The position numbers and the translations under genes are program-made. 64,000 bases of DNA from Arthrobacter sp. B1I2 (lineage in GTDB: Bacteria > Actinomycetota > Actinomycetes > Actinomycetales > Micrococcaceae): NCBI RefSeq assembly GCF_030816485.1, contig NZ_JAUSYC010000001.1:4092001-4156000 (forward strand). The letters run 5' to 3'. Positions within the stretch are counted from its first letter, which is position 1. Each line of letters opens with the position of its first letter. The notes beneath the pieces are model-generated. The model saw only the letters and a list, made by a program, of their open reading frames with translations. It was not told the DNA's origin and searched no databases. Positions 1-10,972 of the stretch are shown piece by piece.

Positions 1-616
1 GAGCCGGTTCCTGCCCTCGATGCAGCGTGCTTTCGAGATCGCGGCCTCCGGTGAACTGGGCGACATCCATTGGATCACGGCAGACTTGGGCTTCCCGGCG
101 CCGTACTCCCCCACAGCCAGGCTGTGGGCGCGGAAGGACGGCGGAGGCGCCTTGCTGGACTTGTCCGTCTACCCGCTCCTGTGGGCGCTCGGCACCCTTG
201 GCTTTCCCCAAACAGTCAGTGCCACGGGCTTTGTCAATGACGAGGGCGTGGATGCCCAGAATGCCATGACCCTTGGCTACGGCCACGCGGCCCAGGTCCA
301 GCTGACCTCTTCCCTCCTGGCCCACGGACCCCGCACTGCCACCGTGGCCGGAAGCATGGGATTCCTGCAGAGCGTGGGTTCCATCAACAACCCCCGCGAA
401 CTCGTCATCGCCAACGGGTGGGAGGAGCGCCGGACCGAAACCTTCGACGTTGCGGGCAAGGGCTACGCCTACGAACTGCGCGAAGTGATGCGGTGCGTCC
501 AGCAGGGGCTGACTGAAAGCCCGGTAATGCCGCTTGAGGACACGTTGAACACCATGCGCCTTTTCGACGGTGTTCGCGCCCAGCTGGGTGTGACGTACCC
601 TAACGACGGTCACTAG
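1..616 (+). CDS. Gfo/Idh/MocA-family oxidoreductase, C-terminal part (5' end outside window)
   Basis: The frame is open from base 2 and ends at TAG 614-616, leaving about 204 residues. The N-terminal Rossmann NAD(P)-binding half lies upstream of the window. The visible part is the substrate-side domain of the MocA family: a GGGALLDLSVYP motif of the kind found in dihydrodiol-dehydrogenase-like members, then a beta-sheet region and a closing EDTLNTMRLFDGVRAQLG helix typical of the family's C-terminus. The expected role is NAD(P)-dependent oxidation or reduction of a sugar or cyclic polyol. The substrate cannot be told from this fragment. No neighbour on the same strand suggests a pathway. Confidence 0.85.
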   Translation, partial: SRFLPSMQRAFEIAASGELGDIHWITADLGFPAPYSPTARLWARKDGGGALLDLSVYPLLWALGTLGFPQTVSATGFVNDEGVDAQNAMTLGYGHAAQVQLTSSLLAHGPRTATVAGSMGFLQSVGSINNPRELVIANGWEERRTETFDVAGKGYAYELREVMRCVQQGLTESPVMPLEDTLNTMRLFDGVRAQLGVTYPNDGH

Positions 617-838
617 CGGGAACAGCCCACCAGCGGGACGTTCCAGGGGACACGACGGCGGTGTTGCGGCTTAAACGGTTCGGTCAAGGATGTGACGGCT
701 CTCCTTTCCCCTTGACCCTTCCCAAGAATGTTGTCGCCTTTTTGTAAAATCCCTTTAGCGGAGTCTGGACTTCCGGCAATACTCGGTCTTAGGCTTTAGC
801 CAGCATCGATTGCAACCGGTCACTGGGGGGTGGTACGC

Positions 839-1729
839 ATGGCTCGAATTAGTTCGCCATGGCGCGCTGTGCGCCCAGCGCTTCTTGCCGGGGTAGCAGC
901 ACTTAGCTGGATGACGCTTTCGTCAACGGCTGCGTCTGCTGACGCGGGGCCGGATTCTTCGTCCCTCCTCGGCAATGTCACCAGCCCGGTTTCTTCTTTG
1001 ACCCATGATCTTGCGGATGCGGTTCTGCCGTCTCCTGCCGGCTCCCCCTCCGGATCCGCTGCAACTCCCGGGCTGCTGCAGCCTCCAGTAACGCAGGTTT
1101 CCGGACTGGCGGATAACCTTCTAGCCGCCGTTCCCGTGACGGCCGGAGTGGTGCAGGTTGTTGTAGCCCCTGTCACCGAGGCAGTTCCGGTTCTCGATCC
1201 GGCGCTCCAACCGGTTTCTGATCTTTTGACCGGCGCTGCTCCGCTGCCTGTCCCACCCATGGGAGCCGTGCAAGCGGAACTTCCTGCCGTACTAACTCCT
1301 GCTCCGTCAGGGGCTCAGCCTGCAGCTTTGGAAACGACAACGGTTGCCCTCGAAACGGCACCGGAACCGGACCCGAATGCGGCGGCACTGCCCAGCGCAT
1401 CGACTGCCGGCAGCAACGCAGGCCTTGAAACTGCACGGACTGCAGTCCTGGTTGGCACATCCACTCCGCAGCCTGCCGCGTCTGATCTTGCTAATACTGC
1501 TTCGGAGCAGACCCTTCCCCTTGGCCCATCGCCGCTGCCTGCCCAGGTTCCTGCCGCACCGGGGTCCGGCACGGGCAGCGGCGGAGCATCCGGCAGCCCG
1601 TCCGGTGCCGCGGCATGGCTTAGCCCCTTTGACTTTGGCTTTGAACGTCCCGGTGCTGTTCACGCGGGTGAGACCTCTGAGCACGCCCCTGCACCGGTGT
1701 CCTTCGACCCCGGTTCTTCTCCTGACTAG
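839..1729 (+). CDS. Secreted Ala/Pro/Ser-rich protein of unknown function
   Basis: About 296 residues. An N-terminal signal peptide is clear: Arg-rich start, hydrophobic LLAGVAALSWMTL core, and an A-S-A-D cleavage-like site near residue 35. The mature part is low-complexity, rich in Pro, Ala, Ser, Thr and Val, with short hydrophobic segments (e.g. VVQVVVAPVTEAVPVL) and no recognisable domain or catalytic motif. No C-terminal sorting signal or transmembrane segment is seen, so it may be released. I chose ATG 839 because a run of six G lies about 8 bases upstream; GTG 830 lies inside that G-run. It is followed on the same strand by another exported repetitive protein (start 1821), suggesting a cell-surface pair. 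Function unknown. Confidence 0.65.
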   Translation: MARISSPWRAVRPALLAGVAALSWMTLSSTAASADAGPDSSSLLGNVTSPVSSLTHDLADAVLPSPAGSPSGSAATPGLLQPPVTQVSGLADNLLAAVPVTAGVVQVVVAPVTEAVPVLDPALQPVSDLLTGAAPLPVPPMGAVQAELPAVLTPAPSGAQPAALETTTVALETAPEPDPNAAALPSASTAGSNAGLETARTAVLVGTSTPQPAASDLANTASEQTLPLGPSPLPAQVPAAPGSGTGSGGASGSPSGAAAWLSPFDFGFERPGAVHAGETSEHAPAPVSFDPGSSPD

Positions 1730-1820
1730 TTGAGGCCGCCTGCCTTTTTACGGGCAGCACGTGGCTCTACGGGCAGCTGACCAGCGCCCCAACAACCTCA
1801 ACTTTTCAGGAGTAACCACC

Positions 1821-3272
1821 ATGAACTGCACCCTTCGCAGGGGGCTGCTTAGCACCCTCTTTGCCGGCGGCCTTTTGGCCTTCGGCTCCGCTGCCGCGAA
1901 CGCAGCGGACACCACCAGCGGGACGGACCTTTCCGCCTCCGCCCTTATCTCGGCGGCGGCACCCGCTGACTCGACGTCGTTGGGCCTGCTGGGTGACCCA
2001 ACGCCGGCCAGCTCAACAGGTGTCGCCGCCGCAGTGGACGTCAGCCTCGGACTCGGTGACATCACCAACGGCACCGGAACCACGGCAGACCTCGCCGTCG
2101 ATGCTGCCGTAAACCTGGGCCTCGGCGGCCTCACCACCGGCACCACTGACGTGGCAGCGGCAGCAGCCGTAGACCTCGGACTCGGCGGCATCACCAACGG
2201 CACCGGCACCACCAACGGCACCACGGCAGATCTCGCCGTCGATGCAGCCGTAAACCTGGGCCTCGGGGGGGTCACCACCGACCCCGGCACCACTGACGTG
2301 GCAGCGGCAGCAGACGTCAACCTCGGACTCGGCGGCATCACCACCGGCACCGGCACCACCGACGGCACCACGGCAGATCTCGCCGTCGATGCAGCCGTAG
2401 ACCTCGGACTCGGCGGCAACACCAACGGCACCACTGACGTGGCAGCAGCCGTAAACCTGGGCCTCGGCGGCATCACCAACGGCACCGGCACCACCGACGG
2501 CACCACGGCAGATCTCGCCGTCGATGCAGCCGTAAACCTGGGCCTCGGGGGGGTCACCACCGACCCCGGCACCACTGACGTGGCAGCGGCAGCAGACGTC
2601 AACCTCGGACTCGGCGGCATCACCAATGGCACCGGCACCACCGACGGCACCACGGCAGATCTCGCCGTCGATGCAGACGTCAACCTCGGACTCGGCGGCA
2701 TCACCAACGGTGAGACGGCTAGTGGGGTCGACGCTGGTGTAGACGTTGGTGCTGATCTGGGCACCGGAACCGTAGGCAATGGCGGGCTGGATGCTGTTGT
2801 GGACCTTGGCATCGACCTGGGTATCGGACTCGGCGGTGACAGCGGCACCGGCACCCCGGGTACGGACACACCCGGCACCACTGACCCGGGCACCACCACC
2901 CCGGGCGACGGCACCACCGGAGACACAGGCGCCCTTGATCCCGGGACCAGCAGCCCGGGCTCAGACAACCCCGCAGGCAACGGCGGCGGTACCAACACCG
3001 GCGATGATTCCACCGGCCTCAACGACGCCACCGGCACTACAGGCACCGGCAACTTCTCGGCAGCACCCGCCGGCTCCACCGCAGTAAGCGGAGCCATCGC
3101 CACCGTGACAGCACCCCGCAGCACCCCGGCCAACGGCAACTCTGCCCTTGCCAACACGGGCGCTGCCCACACCGGCCTGGCAAACACGGGCTGGGACGGA
3201 ACGCTGGTTCCCGTGGCCCTGCTGCTCCTGGCCGCCGGACTCCTGATGCTCCGCAAGCGCAAGGTGTCGTAG
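1821..3272 (+). CDS. Repetitive wall-anchored surface protein with LAxTG sorting signal
   Basis: 483 residues. ATG 1821 has CAGGAG 8 bases upstream. It has a signal peptide (RRGLLSTLFAGGLLAFGSAAANA). The centre is built of imperfect repeats alternating AVNLGLGGIT with TNGTGTTDGTTADLAVDA segments. A Gly/Thr/Pro/Asp-rich linker follows. The end is a cell-wall sorting region: two LANTG motifs about ten residues apart, a hydrophobic helix (PVALLLLAAGLLML) and the basic tail RKRKVS. LAxTG is the class E sortase signal common in high-GC actinobacteria, so covalent attachment to peptidoglycan is expected. Adhesion or a structural surface role is only inference. Confidence 0.8.
   Translation: MNCTLRRGLLSTLFAGGLLAFGSAAANAADTTSGTDLSASALISAAAPADSTSLGLLGDPTPASSTGVAAAVDVSLGLGDITNGTGTTADLAVDAAVNLGLGGLTTGTTDVAAAAAVDLGLGGITNGTGTTNGTTADLAVDAAVNLGLGGVTTDPGTTDVAAAADVNLGLGGITTGTGTTDGTTADLAVDAAVDLGLGGNTNGTTDVAAAVNLGLGGITNGTGTTDGTTADLAVDAAVNLGLGGVTTDPGTTDVAAAADVNLGLGGITNGTGTTDGTTADLAVDADVNLGLGGITNGETASGVDAGVDVGADLGTGTVGNGGLDAVVDLGIDLGIGLGGDSGTGTPGTDTPGTTDPGTTTPGDGTTGDTGALDPGTSSPGSDNPAGNGGGTNTGDDSTGLNDATGTTGTGNFSAAPAGSTAVSGAIATVTAPRSTPANGNSALANTGAAHTGLANTGWDGTLVPVALLLLAAGLLMLRKRKVS
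2222..2785 (+). repeat. 282-bp tandem duplication inside the surface-protein gene
   Basis: The motif CACGGCAGATCTCGCCGTCG begins at 2222, 2369, 2504 and 2651. The spacings 147, 135 and 147 mean that a block of 282 bp (94 codons, so in frame) is repeated, with a few substitutions and decay toward the 3' end. Smaller 135-147 bp sub-units are visible within it. Such repeats change copy number by recombination or slippage without breaking the frame. Confidence 0.8.
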
Positions 3273-3414
3273 GGACCTCAAGGCAGAACGTAAGCGCCCG
3301 CGCATGTGCGCCTGAAGCGGCGGCACCCTGCGGGCTGACGGAAGGAGGACGGCAGCCCCGAAACGAAACAACCATACAAAACATGTCATCAGCACACATG
3401 TCCTTGTAGCCAAT

Positions 3415-3452
3415 GGTCCGGCGGCGAAAGAGTTTGAAATCGCCGCCGGACC
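3415..3452. terminator. GC-rich hairpin in the gap between surface protein and kinase
   Basis: A perfect 13-bp stem (3415-3427 with 3440-3452) closes a 12-base A/G/T-rich loop. There is no T-run after it, so it is either a Rho-independent-like terminator without the U tract or an RNA processing hairpin. It is the only structure I see in the 284 bases between the two genes. Confidence 0.4.
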
Positions 3453-3556
3453 GTCGGCGTGTCGAAACGCGAAAGCCTAGGTCAATCCCTTCTTCCGCCG
3501 CGCCGCCCGTATAATTTGAGGTACGACAGTGCCGCAGCGCACCGGGAGGAACGGTC

Positions 3557-4780
3557 ATGGTGGCGGAATCGCCTAGCTCCATCAAGAATGAAGTTGTCGG
3601 CGGTCGCTACCGTTTAGCTGATGTAATAGGCCGCGGCGGAATGTCGTCGGTGTACTGTGCGCGTGACGAAAACCTGGGCCGTGATGTGGCGTTGAAACTC
3701 TTCGCCCCGCAGGCTCCGGACGCGGACGAGCTTAAGCGGCAGGAAGCCGAGATCCAGCTTCTTGCCACCCTGAACCACCCCGGCCTGGTAACGCTCTTCG
3801 ATGCGGGCATCGATGACCGCATCCCAGACGAGCCACGCCCCTTCCTGACCATGGAACTCGTGGAGGGGCAGGACCTGCGCGGCCGGATCCGGCACAGCCG
3901 GGTGCCACTGGAAGAGCTGTCCGTCATCGGTGCAGGCATCGCCGACGCGCTGGCGTACGTGCACGGCCTGGGTATCATCCACCGCGATATCAAACCGGGC
4001 AACATTCTCCTGGTCCAGATCCGCCCGGGCGAGTCGCTGCGTCCCAAGCTCACGGACTTCGGCATCGCCAGGATCGTGGATTCCACCCGGCTCACGGCCA
4101 CGGGCACCATGGTGGGTACGGCCGCTTACCTCAGCCCGGAGCAGGCCCTCGGAAAACCCCTGTCTTCGGCCACGGACATTTACTCGCTGGGACTGGTGCT
4201 GCTGGAGTGCATCAAGGGCACCGTGGAGTACCCCGGCAGTGCGGTGGAGTCCGCTGTTGCCCGTCTGCACCGCGCCCCGGAAATCCCCGACGACGTCCCC
4301 TCCGAATGGGCAGACCTCATCCGTTCCATGACCGCCATCGAGCCGCTGGAAAGGCCGGCGGCCGCGGATATTGAAACGGCACTGCGCCAGGCCTTGGTCT
4401 CCCCGGCCTCGACTCCCGGAGAACTGGCACCGGAAACCACGCGGGTACTGCCTGCCATGCCCTTCCACCCTCCCTCCATCACCGCCGAAGAATCGGTGGA
4501 CGAAGTGCGGGAGGCGGCGGAAGCCATTGGGGCCGACCCGGCATCTGTTTCCGGACGGGCAGCGCACCCGGCCGCTACCAAGGCTTCCCGCAGGCCCCGC
4601 CTGTCCCGGAGCCAGCGGACTTGGCTGGCCGTCGTGCTCGGTGTCCTGGTGCTTGCCGCAGCCACCGCTGCGGTGCTGATGAGCATCTCTGCCAGGCCTG
4701 CCGACGTCGTCCCGTATCCCACGGTGACCGGCGTCCTGGGCGACCATCTGAAGGAACTCCAGAAAAGCGTAGAGCCGTGA
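3557..4780 (+). CDS. Membrane-anchored Ser/Thr protein kinase (PknB-type kinase domain)
   Basis: 407 residues, ATG 3557 preceded by GGGAGGA. The kinase domain covers residues 17-270: Gly loop IGRGGMSSVY, catalytic Lys47 (ALKLF), HRDIKPGN with Asp144, DFG Asp167, and a T-x-x-Y-L-S-P-E activation-loop end. A linker follows, then one transmembrane helix (about 355-375) and only about 30 residues beyond it. There is no PASTA or other sensor domain, unlike PknB. Its stop codon overlaps the next gene by four bases (GTGA), so the downstream lipoprotein is likely made together with it and may act as its extracytoplasmic partner; that partnership is inference. No phosphatase or FHA gene is adjacent. 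Confidence 0.92.
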   Translation: MVAESPSSIKNEVVGGRYRLADVIGRGGMSSVYCARDENLGRDVALKLFAPQAPDADELKRQEAEIQLLATLNHPGLVTLFDAGIDDRIPDEPRPFLTMELVEGQDLRGRIRHSRVPLEELSVIGAGIADALAYVHGLGIIHRDIKPGNILLVQIRPGESLRPKLTDFGIARIVDSTRLTATGTMVGTAAYLSPEQALGKPLSSATDIYSLGLVLLECIKGTVEYPGSAVESAVARLHRAPEIPDDVPSEWADLIRSMTAIEPLERPAAADIETALRQALVSPASTPGELAPETTRVLPAMPFHPPSITAEESVDEVREAAEAIGADPASVSGRAAHPAATKASRRPRLSRSQRTWLAVVLGVLVLAAATAAVLMSISARPADVVPYPTVTGVLGDHLKELQKSVEP

Positions 4781-5295
4781 CGTTGGGCCAGGCTATCCCG
4801 GGCCGGCTGTTCCTGGCCTGCTCAGCCGCTATCCTGACGGCAAGTTTCCTTGGCGCATGCGCCTCACCCGGGAACGCGCTGCACCGCGAAGCCGCAACAC
4901 AGCTCCAGGCAAGGGTGCTGGAAGTGACCCAGGCGTCGTCCCAGAACGATACCGCATCGGCGCTGAAGGCGTTGGAGGGTCTTGAAGCGGACCTCTCGGC
5001 AGCGCAGGCGAAAGGCCAGGTGTCCGAGGAACGGACCCGCAGCATAACCACGGTGGCCACCGCAGTGCGGACGGACCTCAAGGAAGCCGTGGCGGCTCAG
5101 CAGGCGGCGGCCGCGAAGGCTGCCGAAGATGCCCGTATTGCCGCCGGCCAGGCGGCGCCAAGCCCCTTCCCCACACCGGAAGCACCCGCTTCACAGGCAG
5201 CTCCTGCGCCAGCACCGGCGCAAGGCAATGCGGCCGGCAACGGCGCGGACGCGGGCAAGAACAACAGCGGCGACAAGGGCAAAGGCAAGAACTGA
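4777..5295 (+). CDS. Small lipoprotein coupled to the Ser/Thr kinase
   Basis: 172 residues from GTG 4777, which overlaps the kinase stop as GTGA. It has a signal sequence (LFLACSAAILTASFLGAC) ending in the lipobox L-G-A-C, so it should be acylated on Cys and tethered outside the membrane. The mature part has an alpha-helical Glu/Ala/Lys segment (residues about 35-110, heptad-like, possible coiled coil). A low-complexity Ala/Pro tail follows, then a Gly/Asn/Lys-rich end (GDKGKGKN). No known domain. Position suggests it senses or shields something for the kinase. An intrinsic terminator directly follows, closing the operon. Confidence 0.75.
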   Translation: MTLGQAIPGRLFLACSAAILTASFLGACASPGNALHREAATQLQARVLEVTQASSQNDTASALKALEGLEADLSAAQAKGQVSEERTRSITTVATAVRTDLKEAVAAQQAAAAKAAEDARIAAGQAAPSPFPTPEAPASQAAPAPAPAQGNAAGNGADAGKNNSGDKGKGKN

Positions 5296-5321
5296 GCCTG
5301 CGCCAAAACACAAAAACGCAA

Positions 5322-5361
5322 AAGAAGAGGTGCTCCGGTGAATACCGGAGCACCTCTTCTT
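5322..5361. terminator. Bidirectional intrinsic terminator
   Basis: A perfect 18-bp stem (5322-5339 with 5344-5361) with a GAAT loop. A-rich on the left and T-rich on the right, so it can work in both directions. It sits exactly between the convergent kinase/lipoprotein operon and icd. Confidence 0.92.
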
Positions 5362-5380
5362 TATGCCAAAACGGCCGGTA

Positions 5381-7630
<2,250 letters not shown>

Positions 7631-7836
7631 TTATGAAATCTTTGTCTATTTCACCAACTACAAACTTACCCGAGGACACCGCTTTGAACCGTACCGGAGC
7701 CCGAGCGTTACCCCCGCGGTGAGCAGGATTACAGCGATGGAGAACGGCCGACGGCGGCACGCACCCAGGTGCCGGGCCGACGTCGCGCTTTCCCTCCCCG
7801 GGGGTATAGGGCGCGGCCGCGCGGGACGCTACATGA

Positions 7837-7890
7837 TACGTCACTACTATTTACAAGCTTGTCATATGACGGTAAGTTTGGTACGTCACT
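7837..7890 (+). promoter_or_regulatory. Direct repeats flanking two short palindromes upstream of the secreted protease
   Basis: TACGTCACT occurs at 7837-7845 and 7882-7890, exactly 45 bases apart in the same orientation. Between them are the 10-base palindromes ACAAGCTTGT (7853-7862) and GTCATATGAC (7861-7870). The cluster lies 38-90 bases before the protease start, where a promoter or operator would be expected. The remainder of the 7601-7927 divergent gap shows no coding signal. Which factor binds is unknown. Confidence 0.35.
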
Positions 7891-7927
7891 CCCTACCCGG
7901 GCCCAACCCCGTTCAGACAGGACAACA

Positions 7928-8902
7928 ATGACTCGCACCCGGTTCCTGGCTTCCGGCCTCCTGAGCCTCTCAGCAGCCGCCGTGCTGGCGCTGACCTCAG
8001 CCGGCGGAGCTTCCGCCGCCCCGACCCCATCCGATACAGACTCGAATCCGTCCGTCGTCAGCGTCAACGTCGACGCCGCCGGCGCGGCCGACTACTGGAC
8101 CGCCGAGCGCATGCAGGGTGCGGTGCCCGGCGACGCCCTGGCCGGCAAAGCCCTGGAACGCGGCAACCGCTCCAGCACCGCCGTCGTGGAGAAAGGCAAG
8201 CCTGCTTCCACCAAGGCGACGAAGGGCAAGGCCACCACCACTACCGCCCAGAGCGAGAAGCCGGTGAGCCATATCGGCAAGGTGTTCTTCACCCTGGGTG
8301 GCGCAAATTACGTCTGCTCCGGCAACGCCGTGGCATCCACCAACGGCAGCACGGTAGCCACGGCCGGACACTGTGTGAACGAAGGCCCCGGCGCGTACGC
8401 CACCAACTTCATTTTTGTGCCGGCCTATGAGAACGGTGCAGCCCCCTACGGCAAGTGGTCTGCACGCGCCCTGTATGCCCCGAGCCAGTGGGTCTCGAAC
8501 GGCGACATGACCTACGACACGGGCTTTGCCGTCGTGAACCGCAACGCGCAGAAGCAGACCCTGACGTCTGTGGTGGGCGGGTCCGGCGTCGCGTTCAACC
8601 AGGCCCGCGGCCTGACCTACAAATCCTACGGTTACCCCGCCGCTGCACCGTTCAACGGCGAGACCCTCAAGAGCTGCGCCGGCACGGCAACCAACGATCC
8701 GAACAACCCCCAGTTCGGGACCCAGGGCATTCCCTGCGACATGACCGGCGGCTCCTCCGGCGGGCCGTGGTTCATCGGCACCAGCTCCGGTGGCGTGCAG
8801 AACTCCATCAACAGCTACGGCTACAACCGCTCCGCGGTTATGTATGGTCCGTACTGGGGCTCCGTTATCCAGGCCACGTACAACAGTGCAGCAGTCTCCT
8901 AA
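7928..8902 (+). CDS. Secreted trypsin/V8-like serine endopeptidase
   Basis: 324 residues from ATG 7928 (AGACAGGACAAC before it). It has a signal peptide (FLASGLLSLSAAAVLALTSAGGASA) and a propeptide of about 100 residues that contains YWTAERMQGAVP, a motif common in actinobacterial members of this family. A chymotrypsin-fold catalytic domain follows. The triad is visible: His in TAGHC, Asp in TYDTGFAVV and Ser in GGSSGGPW. The glutamyl-endopeptidase/streptogrisin-like family is secreted and autoprocessed. Its 3' end overlaps a small second ORF by 17 bases. Confidence 0.9.
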   Translation: MTRTRFLASGLLSLSAAAVLALTSAGGASAAPTPSDTDSNPSVVSVNVDAAGAADYWTAERMQGAVPGDALAGKALERGNRSSTAVVEKGKPASTKATKGKATTTTAQSEKPVSHIGKVFFTLGGANYVCSGNAVASTNGSTVATAGHCVNEGPGAYATNFIFVPAYENGAAPYGKWSARALYAPSQWVSNGDMTYDTGFAVVNRNAQKQTLTSVVGGSGVAFNQARGLTYKSYGYPAAAPFNGETLKSCAGTATNDPNNPQFGTQGIPCDMTGGSSGGPWFIGTSSGGVQNSINSYGYNRSAVMYGPYWGSVIQATYNSAAVS

Positions 8903-9059
8903 GGAACCGACGCCGGCCGAGGACGCCGTCAGCCACGTTGAACTGAACCAGACACACGAGGACATACTCGAGTACTGGACAAAGCAGCGGATGGCTGAAG
9001 CCAAGCCCCGGGAGATTCAACTTCCGGAGCCCGGCCCGCGTCCAACTGACCAGGACTAG
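8886..9059 (+). CDS. Small cytosolic-type protein overlapping the protease gene, carrying a propeptide-like motif
   Basis: 57 residues from GTG 8886, which lies inside the last codons of the protease gene in another frame, so translation is probably coupled. It has no signal peptide or membrane segment and is highly charged. Its central HEDILEYWTKQRMAEAKP resembles the propeptide motif YWTAERMQGAVP of the protease immediately upstream (Y-W-T-x-x-R-M-x-x-A-x-P). That could reflect a duplicated propeptide piece or an inhibitor-like partner; both ideas are inference. The hairpin terminator at 9072-9105 follows directly, so it belongs to the protease transcript. Confidence 0.6.
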   Translation: MQQSPKEPTPAEDAVSHVELNQTHEDILEYWTKQRMAEAKPREIQLPEPGPRPTDQD

Positions 9060-9071
9060 GCACAATGCCGA

Positions 9072-9105
9072 CGGCGCCCGTCCCCTTTGCAGGGGGCGGG
9101 CGCCG
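9072..9105. terminator. Strong hairpin terminator between convergent genes
   Basis: A 14-bp stem (9072-9085 with 9092-9105, one G-T pair) and a TTTGCA loop. It separates the protease/small-ORF transcript from purH arriving from the other strand. Confidence 0.8.
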
Positions 9106-9143
9106 CTCGTATATTCAGGGGCCGGTGTGGTCCGGCCGGTGGA

Positions 9144-10829
9144 TCAGTGGAAGAAGTGGCGGGCTCCGGTGAAGTACATGGTGATGCCGGCCTCGTTCGC
9201 TGCCGCGATCACCTCTTCGTCGCGGACGGATCCGCCTGGCTGCACCACGGCACGGATGCCGGCGTCGATCAGGATCTGCAGGCCGTCGGCGAACGGGAAG
9301 AACGCGTCGGAGGCGGCCACTGCGCCACGGGCCCGCTGGGGTGCGCCGGCACCGCTGGCGTTCGAGGCACCGCCGGCACCTTCGACGTCGGACTCCACCT
9401 GGACGCCCAGCGTGTTGGCCCGCTCCACGGCCAGCCGGCAGGAATCGAGCCGGTTGACCTGGCCCATGCCGATGCCCACCGCGGCGCCGTTCTCGGCGAG
9501 GAGGATGGCGTTGGACTTGGCGGCCCGGCAGGCGGTCCAGGCGAAGGCGAGGTCCGCGAGGGTCTTCTCGTCTGCGGCATCGCCGGCGGCGAGGGTCCAG
9601 TTAGCGGGGTTGTCGCCTTCGGCGTCCACCTTGTCGGACACCTGGACCAGCATGCCGCCAGATACCTGGCGGAATTCCGTGGGGTAGCGGCCGTAGCCCT
9701 CGGGCAGGGCCAGCAGGCGGATGTTCTTCTTCTTGGAGAGGATCTCCACGGCTTCAGGTTCGAAACCAGGCGCGATGACGACCTCGGTGAAGATGTCCTT
9801 CACGGTGTTGGCCATGCCTGCTGTCACGGTGCGGTTCGCGGCAATGACACCACCGAACGCCGAGACCGGGTCGCAGGCGTGCGCCTTGGCATGGGCGTCC
9901 GCGATGGGGTCTGCGGCGTCCTTGGAGCCGACGGCCACACCGCACGGGTTGGCGTGCTTGATGATGGCGACGGCGGGTTCGCTGAAGTCGTAGGCAGCGC
10001 GCAGGGCGGCGTCGGCGTCCACGAAGTTGTTGTAGCTCATGGCCTTGCCGTGCAGCTGGTCCGCCTGGGCGATCCCAACCGGCGCAGCCTTGTCCACATA
10101 CAGCGCAGCCTGCTGGTGCGGATTCTCGCCGTAGCGCAGGACCTCTGAGCGTTCCAGGGACAGGCCGGCGTAGGCGGGCCAGTCGATGACTCCGTCGCCG
10201 TCCTCATCCAGGAACTGGCTGGCGGTCCACGTAGCCACGGCGTTGTCGTAGGCGGCGGTGTGGGCGAAGGCCTTGGCAGCGAGGCGGCGGCGGGTCTTCA
10301 GGTCGAAGCCGCCGGCCGCGGCAGCCTCCACCACCTGGCCATAGAAGGACGGATCCACCACAATGGCGACGGCGGCGTGGTTCTTGGCGGCCGAGCGCAC
10401 CATGGCGGGGCCTCCGATGTCGATCTGCTCCACGACATCGTCCTGCGCGGCACCGGACTTGACGGTCTCCACGAACGGGTAAAGGTTCACCACCACCAGG
10501 TCGAAGGCTTCGATGTCCATGCTGGCAAGGGTTTCCATATGGGCCGGAACCCGGCGGTCCGCCAGGATGCCGCCGTGGACGCGCGGGTGCAGCGTCTTGA
10601 CGCGGCCGTCCAGCATCTCGGGGGAACCGGTTACCTCCTCCACCTCCTGCACGGGGATGCCCGCGGCGGCGATTTTCCTGGCCGTGGATCCGGTGGAGAC
10701 GAGCTTCACGCCCGCTGCGTGCAGGCCCTGGGCGAGCTCCTCCAGGCCGGTTTTGTCGTAAACCGAGATCAGGGCCCGGCGGATGGGTACACGGTCGATG
10801 GATACGCGCTCATGCTGCGTGAAGCTCAC
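9144..10829 (-). CDS. purH: Bifunctional AICAR formyltransferase / IMP cyclohydrolase
   Basis: 561 residues. It catalyses the last two steps of purine synthesis, AICAR to FAICAR to IMP. The N-terminal MGS-like cyclohydrolase domain is recognisable by [20 protein letters not shown]-type [20 protein letters not shown] and [12 protein letters not shown]. The formyltransferase domain has [15 protein letters not shown] and the C-terminal [13 protein letters not shown]...[10 protein letters not shown]. It is slightly longer than usual because of an Ala/Gly/Ser-rich insertion (about residues 478-500). purN lies about 1.9 kb upstream on the same strand; an MFS gene and a gene remnant now separate the two, which are often adjacent in relatives. 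Confidence 0.98.
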   Translation of the reverse strand: MSFTQHERVSIDRVPIRRALISVYDKTGLEELAQGLHAAGVKLVSTGSTARKIAAAGIPVQEVEEVTGSPEMLDGRVKTLHPRVHGGILADRRVPAHMETLASMDIEAFDLVVVNLYPFVETVKSGAAQDDVVEQIDIGGPAMVRSAAKNHAAVAIVVDPSFYGQVVEAAAAGGFDLKTRRRLAAKAFAHTAAYDNAVATWTASQFLDEDGDGVIDWPAYAGLSLERSEVLRYGENPHQQAALYVDKAAPVGIAQADQLHGKAMSYNNFVDADAALRAAYDFSEPAVAIIKHANPCGVAVGSKDAADPIADAHAKAHACDPVSAFGGVIAANRTVTAGMANTVKDIFTEVVIAPGFEPEAVEILSKKKNIRLLALPEGYGRYPTEFRQVSGGMLVQVSDKVDAEGDNPANWTLAAGDAADEKTLADLAFAWTACRAAKSNAILLAENGAAVGIGMGQVNRLDSCRLAVERANTLGVQVESDVEGAGGASNASGAGAPQRARGAVAASDAFFPFADGLQILIDAGIRAVVQPGGSVRDEEVIAAANEAGITMYFTGARHFFH

Positions 10830-10972
10830 AAATGTCTCCGTCTTATCTCGCGGAACAGGGCCGCGGTTGGTGGGGATAGGGCCAGTTTATCGCGAAGGGC
10901 GCGGTTGCCGGGCGTGCCCGCCGGAGTGTGAACGGCGTAGTGCCGGGCTAAAGTTTTGGACAGGAGGCGGCG

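Noticed and set aside
830..838. GTG 830 as start of the Ala/Pro-rich secreted protein
   Set aside because: The G-run that would serve as ribosome site abuts and overlaps the GTG; ATG 839 has proper spacing.
1748..3262. 504-residue open frame antisense to the repetitive surface protein
   Set aside because: It only mirrors the repeats (PPSPRLTSAA-type repeats), has no ribosome site, and the plus frame has a signal peptide and sorting signal.
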